Shown: in pieces, positions 41,196 to 54,400 of the stretch
Numbering within the stretch: position 1 is the first letter of the stretch
Layout of the letters: the number at the start of each line of letters is the position of its first letter
Assembly: GCA_029582265.1 (NCBI GenBank)
Contig: CM055817.1
Coordinates: forward strand, 55,475,711-55,539,710
Direction of reading: 5' to 3'
Origin: Zoroaster sp. YZ-2022
Taxonomy: Eukaryota > Echinodermata > Asteroidea > Forcipulatida > Zoroasteridae
Length of the DNA: 64,000 nucleotides
The notes under the pieces: generated by a model
What the model was told of the DNA's origin: nothing
The model's input: the letters and a program-made list of their open reading frames with translations, nothing else
Database searches by the model: none
Position numbers and translations under genes: made by a program

Positions 41196-41560
41196 GTTGG
41201 TTAAATACCGATGCGTGCCAAAAGAAGAAGAAAGAGCGGATGCACACGACTTGCAGGAGTGCCGAACGGTCGCTCTCAGCGACACCATCTCGTCCAGCAT
41301 GCACGAAGGGTCTCAACCAAAGGGTCGCCCAATTCATAGAATTGCTGTCGCCGTCCAGCTCCCGTGTATCCCGGCTGCCGGTGGACTGATTGTCACCACG
41401 ATAGTTTCAACGACTGCCCTGGCTCCAGCAAAGAGGTCCGTGAACAGTCTCCGGCCCGGTCTTCTCACTGCGTTCCGGCCATGGAACACCACGGGCTGAT
41501 CAGAACGTTTCCCGGTCCCCAGGCAGTCCCACTCTCCAAAAGTCATTGAAACATGGACGC
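41196..41560. other. GC-rich block, possible exon or gene fragment
   Basis: A patch of clearly higher GC content in AT-rich DNA, with overlapping open frames on both strands (plus 41197-41499, minus 41573-41334). Protein-like text appears on either strand but no domain is recognised, and no clear splice sites frame it. It could be an exon, an inserted transposon fragment or a foreign fragment. Confidence 0.35.
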
Positions 41561-43204
41561 ACACAACACTCATCCTTTAATACCGGTATTGGTTATGTTA
41601 ATTATCTTACATTTCATTGTATTAAGTACCTTTTTGTATGACTTATTTTCCGAACTAGAGACCAATTAATAAGTCTTTTTCTTCCTTTATCTGATATCGG
41701 CCTGAATCCCCTTTCTGTGTCGCTTAATCATTTTTGAGTCGTTCGTTTGTTTTAGTTATGTTCTTCGTAACATTGTCTAATATTATTTATGTCTTTATTT
41801 CTTAATATGTTATTATATAGTGTTGCTATAATACATAACAAGTTACCATACTTAGAGACTTGATATCTGTCTCAATTAGCTGTCCCAGGAACATAATTTA
41901 TCATGGGGACCACCTGGATGCGTGAATTTCTAAACAGTCAAATATTGTATTCATTCCAGTGGGTCGAATCGTTTTTCTTAATTGTTTTATTTATTTATTT
42001 ATTTATTTGTATTTTTTTTTTTGGGGGCTGTTAATCGATGTGCAGTTGCTGCAAAACTGTGGATCGATTGAAAATCTGCCGTTCTATGTTTTAAAGACTT
42101 TTACATATGGGGTATAAACGTTTTTCTGATATTATTGCGGCCTCTGTTAAACCACCATATTTTATATACTAAGCAATTTGGTTTTAGGTCAGTAACCGCA
42201 TAATACATGTATCAAATATTTCATTACTATCCCTCATACATATTCATGATCGAGAGCTGAATTCTCTGGTCCATTCACCATCACGTGCCAGATGCTATTT
42301 TGGCTGTTTGCAAGCATACAGTATTCACGCACAGGGTAAATAATGTCAGAGCTAATATCGACTGTCACCTCGACCATGTTATATTTGTATAATGGTTGGC
42401 AAAAATAAAAAATAAAAATAAAAGAAGAAGAAATGAGCTTATGATCAGAAACTGGATACTTTTTTGTCAAAGATTGTTTAGCCCCAAAATCCATGGTTAA
42501 ACTTACCTCTTATTCTTAAATCCATTGAGTTAAACCAAGCTACCAGCATCGAGCTTAGCGCAATAACGCCTTCATCTTCAAGTGTTGCTGACTTTGTTAA
42601 GGATAACTGTCGGATGTCTCATTAAATACAAAATGAGTCCTGATTTACTGTTTGTACCCATTCTACCGGTAGCGATGTATTAGTTGCTTGGGTATTTCAC
42701 AATGAGAGGAAAATTACTCAGTTAGAGCCTTTTCGTAGATGACTTCCAAGTTCGTTTGGAGATGAGCATGTTAGGAAGTGGTATCTTAGGATCTGTCCAA
42801 TCCATGGCTCGCTAGTTTACAATTAATACAACAAAAACAGGAACTGAAGAAGCTTATGTGCAGTGTTTTATTTTTTATTTAACCTTCATATATTTTGGTC
42901 AAAATCAGTTTAAAATGTTGATATACTTGACAAGGTATGTTTAGCGCATAAAGGTCGAACACTTTCAAACCTCACGTGTAGTAAGTGTATTTACAGGTCA
43001 AAATAAAGGTCTACCGATTTTGATTGTCAGGTATTGTTCAGAGTGAACAAAGTACATTAAAACACTCAAAATGCCCGTATGCATTTGGGTCAACACTCCA
43101 AACATACAGTTGAGCTGTTTTGACAACTATATTCTGCTATTGTTTAAGCTGAGTATGAGGGTTAATGGGTGTAAGACCAAACGCACTAATGAGGACATAC
43201 TTTG
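41561..43204. other. Non-coding DNA
   Basis: AT-rich with small low-complexity runs (TTTA near 41990; AAATAAA near 42405). No gene or defined repeat. Confidence 0.45.
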
Positions 43205-43387
43205 TTGTTCCCTTCTGTCAAACCTTTCAAATTGGACCGAAACCCAGCGAAGATCATGATCAATGCAAGATTGTCAAGGGTCAAACCTTTCCTGAGCAAG
43301 GATGCCACAGGGTTGAGAAGTTGCAAAATGTAAGTTGTAGTTCAGTATCATCAGTTAGTCTTACCGCGTTATTTATTTATTTATTTC

Positions 43388-43438
<51 letters not shown>

Positions 43439-43870
43439 TCTGTTTATGTATTTATTTATTTATTTATTTGTTGTTATGTGTTGTTATGTATTGTTGTTTT
43501 ATATTATTATGTATTATTGCAAAAAAAAAATTTGAGGTGGGCTGTTAGGTGATTGCTGCCCAAACTGCTGGATCGACAGTTGGTCTTACCGCGTACAGTT
43601 ACACTACACGTGTGTACGGGAAAAAAAACTTATTGGTCCTTAAACTTGGTATTTTAAAGCCGTTGCAGGTCTCTTTCTATAATTATTGAAATTATTTTAT
43701 TGAGTGTATTAATAGGTGTCTTAATGTGTGTCAATTGTAGGTTTATATGAGATTGTATTTCCAAGTGAAGAAGGATGTTGCAGGATTGATGAGTTTTAGA
43801 GAAAACAGTTACTTGTGTAAAGTTGGCACAAATATCAATATTCGTGAGAGAATTATTCAGTCTGTATCAC
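43205..43870 (+). repeat. Dispersed repeat family D2, copy 1
   Basis: Collinear with 47740-48275. Both share 'cctttcaaattggaccgaaa', 'atgccacagggtt', 'ttgtagttc.gagtatcatc', 'cttaccgcg', 'acagttacactacac', 'ttgcaggtctctttcta', 'aggtgtcttaatgtgtgtca' and 'aatatcaatattcgtgaga'. The copies differ mostly by indels and by the internal TTTA microsatellite. A retroposon-like or MITE-like origin is open. Confidence 0.85.
43365..43475 (+). repeat. (TTTA)n microsatellite
   Basis: About 25 near-perfect tetranucleotide units inside D2 copy 1; the equivalent position in copy 2 has a short TTTA/TTGA stretch. Confidence 0.95.
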
Positions 43871-43959
43871 TTTCATCTCTTCTTTGCATGGCTGTTCTCC
43901 AGAGTTATGGTTTCCTGCAACTCAGGTGGTTGAGATGTGGATGCTTTGCATGATATAGT

Positions 43960-44420
43960 ACTGTTTCACGTTGAGAATACAAAGAGCTCATGTTTCAATA
44001 CAAATATTTCATTAGAAATAGTTAAATACCTTTGATCAGGATGAACAGGTGAGCAACTCTACGCTGTACATTTCTACTAAATTGAGGAACATGAATGTCG
44101 ACTTCAAAACTTTTAAGATCCTTCTACCGGTCGATTTGTGTAAGTTGTCTAAGTACAGTATGTTTCATTGCGTATGGAGGTACCTTGTCTTTTATGTCGA
44201 TTGACCGTCATTATCAGTGGAAGGCATACAAGTACAGCAGGTTCAGTCCTATTCACATGACAATATTGCTATTATGCTAGTTGAACTACAAGCGATATAC
44301 TGATCGCGATATATGTTTACCCAGTGGTTTATTTCCTGCTTTCGCATTTTTTCCTAATGGACCGATTGATATAAAAACGGTGAAAACAAACCAACAAACT
44401 TGATATGTTCATGACATTAA
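43960..44420 (+). repeat. Dispersed repeat family D1, copy 2
   Basis: Collinear with 23640-24060 (see that entry). The DNA between D2 copy 1 and this copy is continuous, so D1 may be a 3' portion of a longer repeat that includes D2. Confidence 0.75.
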
Positions 44421-45310
44421 AGGCACTTTTAAATAGATTTTTCTTTGTTATACTTTCCAGCGATACATGTAGTCATTTCTGGAAAATCAGATATCATACG
44501 AATATCATGCACTATAAAATGTGTTTTGAACCTCATGATTGTTGAAGAAACTGAACAAATAAAAAAAATAAATAAATCTATTTTGTTATCAATTTAAAAT
44601 GTGCTACGTCATAATTTGGCAATCTTTTTGATAGAGTTAATTACGCAAAAACGATATTTGAATCGAATTTTGCTTAATCAACGTTGCAAACAATTCTTAC
44701 CAGGGGTCGACGTACTAGATGCGTATAACTGCCACATGAAAAAATAATCCCCCTGTTATCGATGATGTACATAATAAATGTAATTATTGTGTACATACAC
44801 CACTGAATATTAATGACCGTTAACGATAATTGAAGACTTATGTGTATGTACATGATGGTTATCGGGTGCGTGCATGATGGCTACTAATGGAGTACACGAT
44901 GGGGCGGATATTTTTTTTATTCATGTCTGCCTTCCATTTTAGACGGATGAAGTCATGTGGACGGTTTGTCTGACGGACATATCTCAAACAAGTCGCTGGA
45001 TTTGCTTTTGCATGAATTAATATTCATGTATTGGGGTTACCATGGGAAGAGTTTGTCAGGAAATTTTCTATATGAAAATCACCTCATACTCAATTATATA
45101 ATTCAACAAGGTGTTCCAAATATAAGGAAAGAGATTGGATGTGGAGGAAGGGATGCGGCAGGAAGCGGTTCCGTTTTATGTTAATGTATCATTCAAGCGA
45201 CATAACTGTGGTGATATCACAAATTCATCAGTTGATGTGGGGATTGCCATTGGTTCGTTTCCCTGTAATTTGCCCAGGAACTTGCGTTTCTTAGAAAGTA
45301 AACAAAGGTT
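44421..45310. other. Non-coding DNA
   Basis: Loose repeats of 'gtacatgatggttatc/gtgcatgatgg' occur at 44840-44885. No gene. Confidence 0.45.
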
Positions 45311-45540
45311 TTAAAGGCAGTATCGTCACGATCAGAGCAGACTTTCAACAGGGCATGGAATCAGTGTCCTGGTTTAGAATGAACACAGTGACTGGAAGTA
45401 CTGGCTCATTATGCAGCAACTTAACAGTAATGTGACACTGCATAGGGTATTTATTTTTTGTCACTGAGTTAAATCATTGGTTAAATCTAAAACTAACGTT
45501 AACACTCCAATTCATGTGATCGACGATACTGTCCCTTTAA
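45311..45540. mobile_element. MITE family M1, copy 2 (best preserved)
   Basis: Begins TTAAAGGCAGTATCGTCACG and ends CGACGATACTGTCCCTTTAA. The inverted ends match over about 23 bp with small indels. No coding. The internal 'gtcactgagttaaatca' and 'cagggcatggaatcagtgt' are shared by the other copies. The palindromic TTAAAGG/CCTTTAA edge leaves TA or TTAA as the target. Confidence 0.85.
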
Positions 45541-46362
45541 CTCCATTATTTTTTTTTTAGATTGGAGCCAGGTGCCACAAGGTACAAAACTAGTTCAAGT
45601 GATCTTCCTTACCTATAAATCCCGATGCCCAATGTAGATAATGGAGTATATAAACAATTTTCATATTTCAGCCATATTCAGTTATTGGGAAACGAGTTTT
45701 TAGACGCCGTTTGTCCTGACTCTGTTGTACTGTTAACAGTTCAAGACACATGCAGTCAATATAGGGGGCCATGCTTACAGCTTTGCTTTTCAATGGGTCC
45801 CTCTGCAGTAATACTCATCTTTATAATATATTTCTAAATAACATTTCTATGTTATAATAGGTTTTATTGTTGAAATAAATGAACCTGGAACCTTCAACCT
45901 AATGCGTTGATCATCTTTTCAACTTTAATAAACAAGTCCTTCGTGCTAAACTATATGGTGTACTTTTCTACAATATAACCTCAAATGGGACTCTGCCATT
46001 TTCTGAAACTAATGGTACATTCAATACAAAATTAATTGGCAAAACTTAAACAATTGGGTTTAACAATTGGGTTTAACACAAGGATCTTGTTATTGATACG
46101 TGTTGTGGAATAAGCATCACTGGTTTAGTATTCAAGTACACAGTAAACAAATTGATTCCATTTCAAGAAAGAGGTTGTCGAATCATCATGTGAAATCAAT
46201 ACAATCATTATGACCTAGCCTTCCATCTACTTTGGGTCTGGAACCCTTTCAAATAGAATAACTTTGTACTAAATTCGTCCAACTCAGCATGACCTTGGTT
46301 TCATTAGTATTGGTTCAAAACTGTGTTTTATTAAATCAACGACGCACCACGAATGCTATCGT
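45541..46362. other. Non-coding DNA
   Basis: No supported feature. A short direct repeat 'caattgggtttaaca' occurs at 46050-46078. Confidence 0.4.
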
Positions 46363-46473
46363 GGCCCATTTTGGTGCGCATGAAAGCAACAACAGACTGC
46401 CGTGTCCGCATGATTGACAACTTCACGGCAGTCCGTTGCCTATGCGCACCAAAAATTAATGGGCCGCGCTAAC
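46363..46473. repeat. Foldback element, 111 bp hairpin
   Basis: Left arm GGCCCATTTTGGTGCGCAT ... GACTGCCGTG, right arm CACGGCAGTC ... ATGCGCACCAAAAAT...ATGGGCC, with a loop of about 20 nt. Small internal bulges only. Confidence 0.88.
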
Positions 46474-47739
46474 ATTTCAAATTGACGCATGCGTAATGGT
46501 TTTCCCCTGTGTTTGATAACCCGGTTTGTGTTATTGGCAGCGGTTCATTGATTGCGCCCAGCGTTCGTGTAGCACCGTCAGATCGTGTATCAAAACATAA
46601 ACACAGTTTGAGACATATCCAGCAAATAATTTTGATACCATCACCAACTTACACAAAGTTAGTTTTATTTAAATTCGATCGTTCTTTTCGAGAACACTAA
46701 TATTGCATAGGGCTTTAAGTTTAACAATCATGTTTATTGGGGGTGTATTATATTACCTTACATATAGATGAAGCTTAGAAATGTACAATATAATAAAACA
46801 ATATATTCGTACACACATTATATAATATATATAAAGTGTGTACATCGTTGCTATATTCTGTTCTTCATGTGTATGTGTGTATAATACATAATGGTGTAGG
46901 TCAAACTCGTCCCTCATGGGTCTAGATCGTTCCCTTACAGGGACACCCCCGATGGACAAAGTGATCTACCTGATAATTTGTTGTGCTAACACTCTAGTTC
47001 CCTGAACACTAATCACTAAATCACTCACTACCTAACCTGCACCAAAAACATCAGACTAATTTGCACTGCGCGAACTAATGGAACTCCCTATTATATATCT
47101 GGTTTAATTCAATTTAAATGTACAGCTATTTAGTATGTTACAATATGAACATTCCATAAGCTCTCTTCTTGTAATATTATTGTGTGTATGGTTGTTTTGT
47201 ATCTATTATATTTGTCATCTCTGTCTGTGCCTGCGTGTCTATTCAATTTGTCAACTTGTTCAACTTGTTCATTTCGCCGTTTCTTTGTTTGCTTTTGTTG
47301 TTTGTCTCCTTGTTCCGACTGATTGATTGATTGTATGTTGGTTTTGCTCGCTTATGTGTCCATTCCTTGTCTGTCTACCTGTTTGTTTTGGTCCAGGCCG
47401 TTTAACTCTTCTTAGGGATCTGTATGTGACCACCATGTTATCTAACATATACTTGTTTGTACATTATTTATTAGTTATTTGTTTATTTATTTAATTTGCA
47501 TTATATTGTAATTGAGGTTATACTATTGTAATATTGGCTGTAACGATGAGTGTTGGCAAAGTTTATCTATCTATCTAACATTTAATACACCCATTGATAA
47601 TCCAATACAAAGGGTACAAGGTGGGTCTACCATAGGGTCGACCACAATGGGCACGATGTTTAGATGAAGTGTCGTTATTATGGAACCTGGAATGACATAT
47701 TTAATTCCGTGGAGACCCTACACAGCCGAAACCCTTTCT
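46474..47739. other. Non-coding DNA with a probable retroposon tail
   Basis: A stretch ending 'gagtgttggcaaagtt' then (TATC)n at about 47545-47578 looks like a LINE/SINE 3' end with its microsatellite. Nothing upstream is recognisable as coding. Confidence 0.4.
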
Positions 47740-48275
47740 GTCAAAACCTTTCAAATTGGACCGAAACCCTTTGAAAGATCAGGATCAATGCAAAGATTGT
47801 CAAATTCAAACCTTTCTGAACAAAGGATGCCACAGGGTTTGAAGAGGTTGCAAATAAAGTTGTAGTTCTGAGTATCATCAGTTAATCACCACCGCGTTAT
47901 ATATTTATTTATTTCTGTTATTGATTGATTGATTGATTTAGTTGATTTATTATTTAGCATATATATTTGTTGTGGGGGGTTGTTAAGTGATGTCCAATTG
48001 CCTTAAACTACTGATTGACAGTTAGTCTTACCGCATTACAGTTACACTACACATTGTGTACAGAAAAAACTTAATTCTTTTAAAAAATAAATTGCAGGTC
48101 TCTTTCTACAATTATTGAAATGATTTTATTGGTGTGATAATAGGTGTCTTAATGTGTGTCAATTGTTGGTTGTAAGGATTGTGTTTTCCAAGTGAAAGAT
48201 GTTGCAGGATTGGTAGGTTTTAGATAAAACAGTTACTTGTGTGAGTTGGTAAAAATATCAATATTCGTGAGACTC
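47740..48275 (+). repeat. Dispersed repeat family D2, copy 2
   Basis: Collinear with 43205-43870 (see that entry); cut at its right end by the LINE tail, where copy 1 continues. Confidence 0.85.
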
Positions 48276-48530
48276 AGGTCATCAGACTCCTCCATTCTTA
48301 CTGCAAGTTCCCAGGTCCTTTATGCTCTTGGGGTGACCATAGCTTTTCCATACTGGCCCTACTCTTTGGAACAGTCTTCCCCTCTTCTTCGTCAAGCTTC
48401 TTCAGCCAGTTCTTTTAAAGCAATTACTCAAAACCTATCTGTTTACACTCTAATCCCATTTTAATTTTATTTGAGCGCCATAGGCATCACTACGTGATGG
48501 TTGTACGCTATATAAGAAACCACTATTGTG
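48276..48530 (+). mobile_element. LINE 3' end (5'-truncated non-LTR retrotransposon)
   Basis: In shifting frames the stretch at 48330-48460 reads as the common C-terminal end of LINE reverse transcriptases ('...W(N)SLP...LRQASSASSFK', 'NLSVYTL'). It is followed by a 3' UTR with 'gcgccataggcatcactacg' and 'gtacgctatataagaaa', which matches the 'gtgCGCTATATAAgaa' endings of L2/CR1-type elements. An ATT-rich microsatellite follows, as usual for their tails. Severe 5' truncation; insertion interrupts D2 copy 2. Confidence 0.7.
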
Positions 48531-48634
48531 TTCCCCGACGGGTCGGAACAGCTATTGTTTCTATCAAGATTTATATTTTTTTATATTATTGTTAAGCGTT
48601 ACGACGGACGGAACAGCTATAATTTCTGTCAAAG
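48531..48634 (+). repeat. Short repeat with GGAACAGCTAT motif
   Basis: 'ccccgacgggtcggaacagctattgtttct' and 'acggacggaacagctataatttctgtcaaa' are two variants. A third lies at 49198-49235 on the other side of the microsatellite, suggesting they are parts of a tail that flanks it. Confidence 0.6.
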
Positions 48635-49195
<561 letters not shown>

Positions 49196-49259
49196 GCTGT
49201 TCCCCGACAGGTCGGAACAGCTATTAATTTCAAACAGATTTTATTTTTTATTATTATTA

Positions 49260-51330
49260 TTATTATTATTCTTTCTTTCTGGCAAAACCATTGCCTTAAC
49301 ACGTGCACTTTCTTGGCGGCAAATGGCCTTCTTGGCATTGTCAGAAGAGTCAACTCATATACCATATGGAAGCTTGTACGCCCGACGGTTCCTAAATGTC
49401 ATTAGACTAAAATTCTTAATTATTAGCTTAGTTATCGTCGTGAATGACCCCCAATTAGGCAATCTTTTTTTTAATAGCCATAGCTCAAAGTATACACCCG
49501 ATCATCAAACTTTTTCAGTTATACATTTGTGAAATTGCTATAGATGGCTTGGCCTAGAATGTCTTGTGACATCATCATGACATCATTGTAAGCGCATTTT
49601 GTATCTGTGTACAAAACACATGCACTGTGTATTCGAGTCCTTCGTGTCGCAGAGTGAATCTCAATATGTCTTTATTACATGGTACACGCACAAATATACG
49701 GTGGGCTGAAACGAGTCTATTTAAAAACGATCTCTCTGAACTAGTTTTCGTTATTGGATTTTTCGTCTCATTGTTAACCTACATTACCAGCAGTTTGCCC
49801 CGGTGACTGCGCGGTGCCGGTGATGTACAAGTTGTCCGTACATTGTACATGTGAGACTTGTCGTAACGTTACGTTAGGAAAATATTCGGTGAATTGAAGC
49901 TAAAGACGATCACCGTTTAACCCTTTGTTTACCGCCAGGACTTTTGAGTCCCAGCGCATTTCAAACCCTTGCATGTTGGGACGCAGGTCCTTCCGATATA
50001 CGATGTCAGCAGTGGTTTGGAACACTGAGGAAGTCTGCATTCTGGGGTCATCAGCTTTTTCCTAAAACTGCAGGGTAGGTAGGTAAAAAGAACGGTTTTA
50101 CGGGTAGGTGGGTAAAAGAACGGTTTTTGTTTATAAGTTGATCTCATATTAATGATTTTTGTGGGTCTTTATGGCCTAAACCTATTAATGAGAAACCTAT
50201 ACATGTTTTGTTTAGTATACAGATATTGACTACTAGGAAACTAACGTTAACATTTTTGTCATTAGTGTTTTGTAGTCAATCTTTGGTGTAGGGATTTTGT
50301 TGTTGTCAAAGTAGGCATGAATTTGTGTGGGACCAACTCGTGCCTTCACCAGCTCGTACCTGCACTATAGTCAACTCGTACCTTCACCATGTGAGTACAA
50401 ATGAAGACATAGTCACAGATTTGAGTGAGTGTAACACTAACATTGATGGTGTATGCAACGTTTTGTATGGCTAGTTGGCAGGGAAACAGAAACTCGACAT
50501 GGGAATGAAATTTAGATGAGTGCCATCCGTGCTTTGTTGTCATCATGTATCCTAAATTTTGACCATTCAGACGGTCCTACTAAAAAACCAAAACGGCGGC
50601 GACAACGGCGGCGACCTTCCGACAACTCGACAACTTGTTGTGAGTTGTCATCAGATTCTGTCAGTCATCATCGATTGTCGTCATTTGTCGGTTTTAGTAG
50701 GACCGGTCCTAATAAAACCAACCTCGACAACCACGATAACACATTTCACAAACGCTGAAAGCCTGTATATGCCGCAAACAGAAACTCGACATGGAATAGA
50801 GGGTAGATGAGTGCCATCCATTAACATTGTCATCAATCATATCTAAATTTTGGAAAGCCATTCTCAGACAGTCTACTAAAACCGACAACTCACGACAACT
50901 CGACAACTTGTTGTGGTTGTCGTCGGATGTCAGTCATGTCAGTTGTCGTCAGTTGTCGGTTTTTGAGTGATGTAACATAACGTGATGGTGTATACACAAC
51001 GTTTTGTATAACTGTAGTTGGCAGAAACAAAACTCGACATGGAATAAGTTTAGATAGGTTCATCCATTAACATTGTCATCAATCATATCTCCCCAAATTT
51101 GGAAGCCATTTACTCAGGCGGTCCACCTAAAACCGACAACTGGCGACAACTCGACAACTCCATGATAACTCGGACAACTCACGACAACTTGTTGTGAGTT
51201 GTTGTCAATCATATCAGTTGTCGTCAGTTGTCAGTTTTAATAAGGACCGGTCTCTAAAACAAACAACTGGCGATAACTCCCACAACAACTCCCGACAACC
51301 ACATTTTAAAACTTAAAGCCTGTATGTAAT
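49260..51330 (+). repeat. Large locus repeat, copy A (3'-truncated)
   Basis: Collinear with copies B and C. Landmarks: 'tctttctttctggcaaaacc' (49270), 'caaaacacatgcactgtgt' (49612), the secreted-protein-like block (49725-50060), 'aaactaacgttaa' (50239), 'gactcgtacc' units (50330-50400), 'aaactcgacatggaat' (50784, also degenerate at 50488) and GTTGTC palindromes (50560-51300). It lacks the roughly 1.5-kb 3' part of copies B and C. The exon-like block lacks the initiating ATG and is frame-broken. Confidence 0.85.
50555..51300. repeat. Palindromic GTTGTC/GACAAC repeat, array 1
   Basis: Alternating blocks of 'CTACTAAAACCGACAACTC' and its complement 'GTTGTCGGTTTTAGTAGGAC', with ACAACTTGTTGT centres, form a series of imperfect hairpins. 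Similar arrays occur at 53120-53780 and 56810-57790. Confidence 0.85.
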
Positions 51331-51700
51331 GGTCCAATTTCAAGATCAGGGTTGACCTATAACAGGTTGGGGTCGCATCCCATAACATTCATAATTCAAC
51401 AAGAACGGAACGGCACAGCGTTGCGTCGTAGGACAAACACCGGTAAAAAAAAATTGATCAAAACTTCGGTGATGATAAACAAAGGGTTAAGTAGTATGCC
51501 GCCCTCTTGCTTGACAATTTTTGACCGTCAATCGACCTAAAATCGGCCAATGCATCTTTAAGGCCTGAACCCGTGGGTCAATGTCAGATCAGGCCTGGGC
51601 CTACAACAGGTTGAGGGTCGCGTCATAATCATAGTCCAACAACAACGGAACAGCTTGGTGTTCGTCCATAGGACAAACACCCTGTCTAGTTATTATTATT
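51331..51700 (+). repeat. Retroposon-like tails with GTGTTCGTCC hairpin (two copies)
   Basis: Two units at about 51345-51445 and 51560-51700 share 'aagatcagggttg/agatcaggcct..g', 'ggtcgc(g)tc', 'aacaacggaacagc', then a hairpin GTGTTCGTCC-ATA-GGACAAACAC (clear in the second at 51659-51681), followed by 'gtctag' and (TTA)n. A third copy is at 59590-59750. Hairpin plus short A/T microsatellite is typical of a LINE/SINE 3' end. Confidence 0.65.
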
Positions 51701-53119
51701 ATTATTCTTTCTTTCTGGCAAAACCCATTGCCTTAACACGACCACTTTCTTGGCGGCAAAGTAGCCTTCTTAGCATTGTCAGAAAGGTCAACTCCGCTAT
51801 ACCATATGGAAGCTTATGCCTTGACTTGGTTTCTAAATGTCATTAGACCAAATTCTTAATTAATTGGCTTAGTTATGGTCGCGTGAATGTTATTTAATTG
51901 AAACGATCTTTTAGCCATAGCTCAAGAAATATACACCCCGATCATCATTGTTTTCAGTTATACATTTGTGGGGTACTGTAGATGTGCCTTTTGGCCTCGA
52001 TGTCAGCGTGACGTCATCGCGGCATCATTTATAGCGCGTTTTGTGTCTGTATACAAAACACATGCTAATATTGACCAAGTCGCTTTATTAATTGCTGGTG
52101 AATCTCAATAACACCTGTGTACATAGTACACGCACAAATATCACAGTGGGCTGGCGGTCTAAATTAAAACACGATGTCTGAACGGTTTTCGTTATTGGAT
52201 TTTTCCTCTCGGTAACCTACGTACCAGCGGTTTGCCCAGTGACCGGTGATGCACAACTGTCCGTACATGTCAGACTTGTATCGCTAGCAACGTTGCATTT
52301 AGGATTATTCGGTGAAGGAAAGACGATCACCGTTTAACCTTTGTTTACCGCCGGGACTTTGAGTCCCAGCGCATTAAAACCCACTTGCATCCCCAGGACG
52401 TTTGAGTCCTTCACTATACGATGTAAAGCAGTGGTTGGAACACTAAGGAAGTCACTGTGAGTCTGGGGTCATCAGCTTTTCCTAAAACTGCAGGAGTAGG
52501 TAGGTAAAAGGTCTTTTATTTATAAGTTGACCTGTAAATCCCCAATGATTTTGGGGTCTTTATGACTAAACCCTTTCAAATCCTTTTAATTTGTTTTAGT
52601 ATACAGATATTGACCTGCAAAACTAACGTTAATATTTTGTCATTAGTGTGCTGCAATCCAATCTTTGGTGTAGGAATTTTTGTTGTTGTCCAAAAGTAGG
52701 CATGAATTTGTAGTATACGAATATTAATGACTATACAAAACTAACGTTAACATTTTTGTCATTAGTGTGTAGCAATCCAATCTTTGGTGTAGGAATTTTG
52801 TTGTTGTCAAGTAGGCGTAATTTGTATGCGGGACCAACTCTGTTACCTTTGTAACTCGGCACCTTTTCTTTCCAACTCACCTGCACTGTAGTCCAATATT
52901 TTTCACTCGCACCAAGTGCGGACGCGTCACCATGTACACGGATACAAATGAAGGAACATAGTCACAGATTTGGGCGATGTATTATAACGTTGATGGTGTA
53001 TACAACGTTTTGTACATAGCTATGATTGGCAGAGCAAAGAAAACTCGACATGGAATGAAATTTAGATGAGTGCCATCCATTAACATTGTCATCAATGTAT
53101 CCTAAATTTTAGGCCATTC

Positions 53120-53780
53120 TCAGGCGGTCTAAAACCGACAACTCACGACTAACTCGGACGACTGACGACAACACGACAACTTGTTGTGAGTTGTCGTCAG
53201 TTGATGTCAGTCATCCGGTTGTCGTCGGTTGTCGGTTTTTAGTAGGACCCGGATCTCTAAAACCGACAACTCGACAACTCGACGGCGCTCCACAACTCGA
53301 CAACCACGTTTTCACAAACTGAAAAGCCTGTATATGCCACTGTCCCTGGCCTTATAAACATATTTTTAACACATTTTGAGTTTTCAGTGCATTTAGAACG
53401 TGTTGTTGTGAGTTGTCATCGAACCGTCGTCGGTTATCGGTTTTTACTAGGACCCTCAGACGGTCCTACTAAAACCGACAGCGACGACAACTCGACAATT
53501 CACGATAACAAGACAACTGATGACAGCTCGACAACTTGTTGTGAGTTGTCGTCGGTGTTATCGGCTCATATCGGTTGTCGTAAGTTGTCGGTTTTGGCGG
53601 ACCAGTCCTGCAAAACCGACAACTCCGACAACCATTTTCAAACTGAAAGCCTGTATGTATGCCACTGTCCCTTATAAACATATTTTTAACTTTGTTTTGA
53701 GTTTCAGTGCATTTAGAACGACTGTTTGACGAGTTGTCGTGGTTGTCGTCAGTTGTCGGTTTTAGTAGGACCTTCTCAGA
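53120..53780. repeat. Palindromic GTTGTC/GACAAC repeat, array 2
   Basis: Three or four hairpin units of the family described at 50555-51300, interleaved with 'gaaagcctgtatgtatgcca' and 'tttcagtgcatttagaac' spacers that recur in array 3. Confidence 0.85.
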
Positions 53781-54147
53781 TAACAATCAAATTAAATAAA
53801 ATCTTTCTGCTGATGCTTGTTGTGAAAAGTCCAAAATATTAATGAAACATAAGTAAACTTAATGTTTACAGTAGTATTTAATTGAAAAACTGTGAGTTTA
53901 AACGTATACATGATTCAGAAATTTCAATGCAATATTTACTCAAGTATTCCATTTGTATAGAAACATTCTGTGATCAACATGCAATTTAAAGTTGTTAATT
54001 TAAGTTTCAAACGACTCCTTTCAACGTTATAGCATTAAATGAGCAACGAACATATCTACAAAAATAACATGGTCATTTTCTTTTAGGATACTCTGTTAGA
54101 ATTTAAAAAATTTTAACAAGGAAGTGTGCTTTCTTTTTCATTTACAG

Positions 54148-54400
54148 ACAGACCCTGAACTCCAAAGACCTCAGTCTCCCTATGGACACAGGTCATCCGA
54201 CGAGCTCCATCCCTAACAGCCAGCACCCAGTCGGCCCTACCCCTTGAAGGACAACATCTGGTACACCCTCAGGACGGCACTTTGGCCAGGCGTATTTGCT
54301 GGGTTCGTGACAATTTGGGACTTCAGAAATCAAATCACCCGTGGTTAGTAGGGACAACGCCCAGCATAATTACAGTCACCAGTACGTTGCTGAAATCTTT
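54148..54400 (+). other. Exon-like block E2 of locus copy B
   Basis: Preceded by a pyrimidine-rich tract and AG ('tttctttttcatttacag'). The following roughly 230 bp is well conserved in copy C (58193-58400), better than the flanks. No frame is conserved between copies (indels differ), so it may be untranslated or the copies may be pseudogenes. No domain recognised. Confidence 0.4.
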
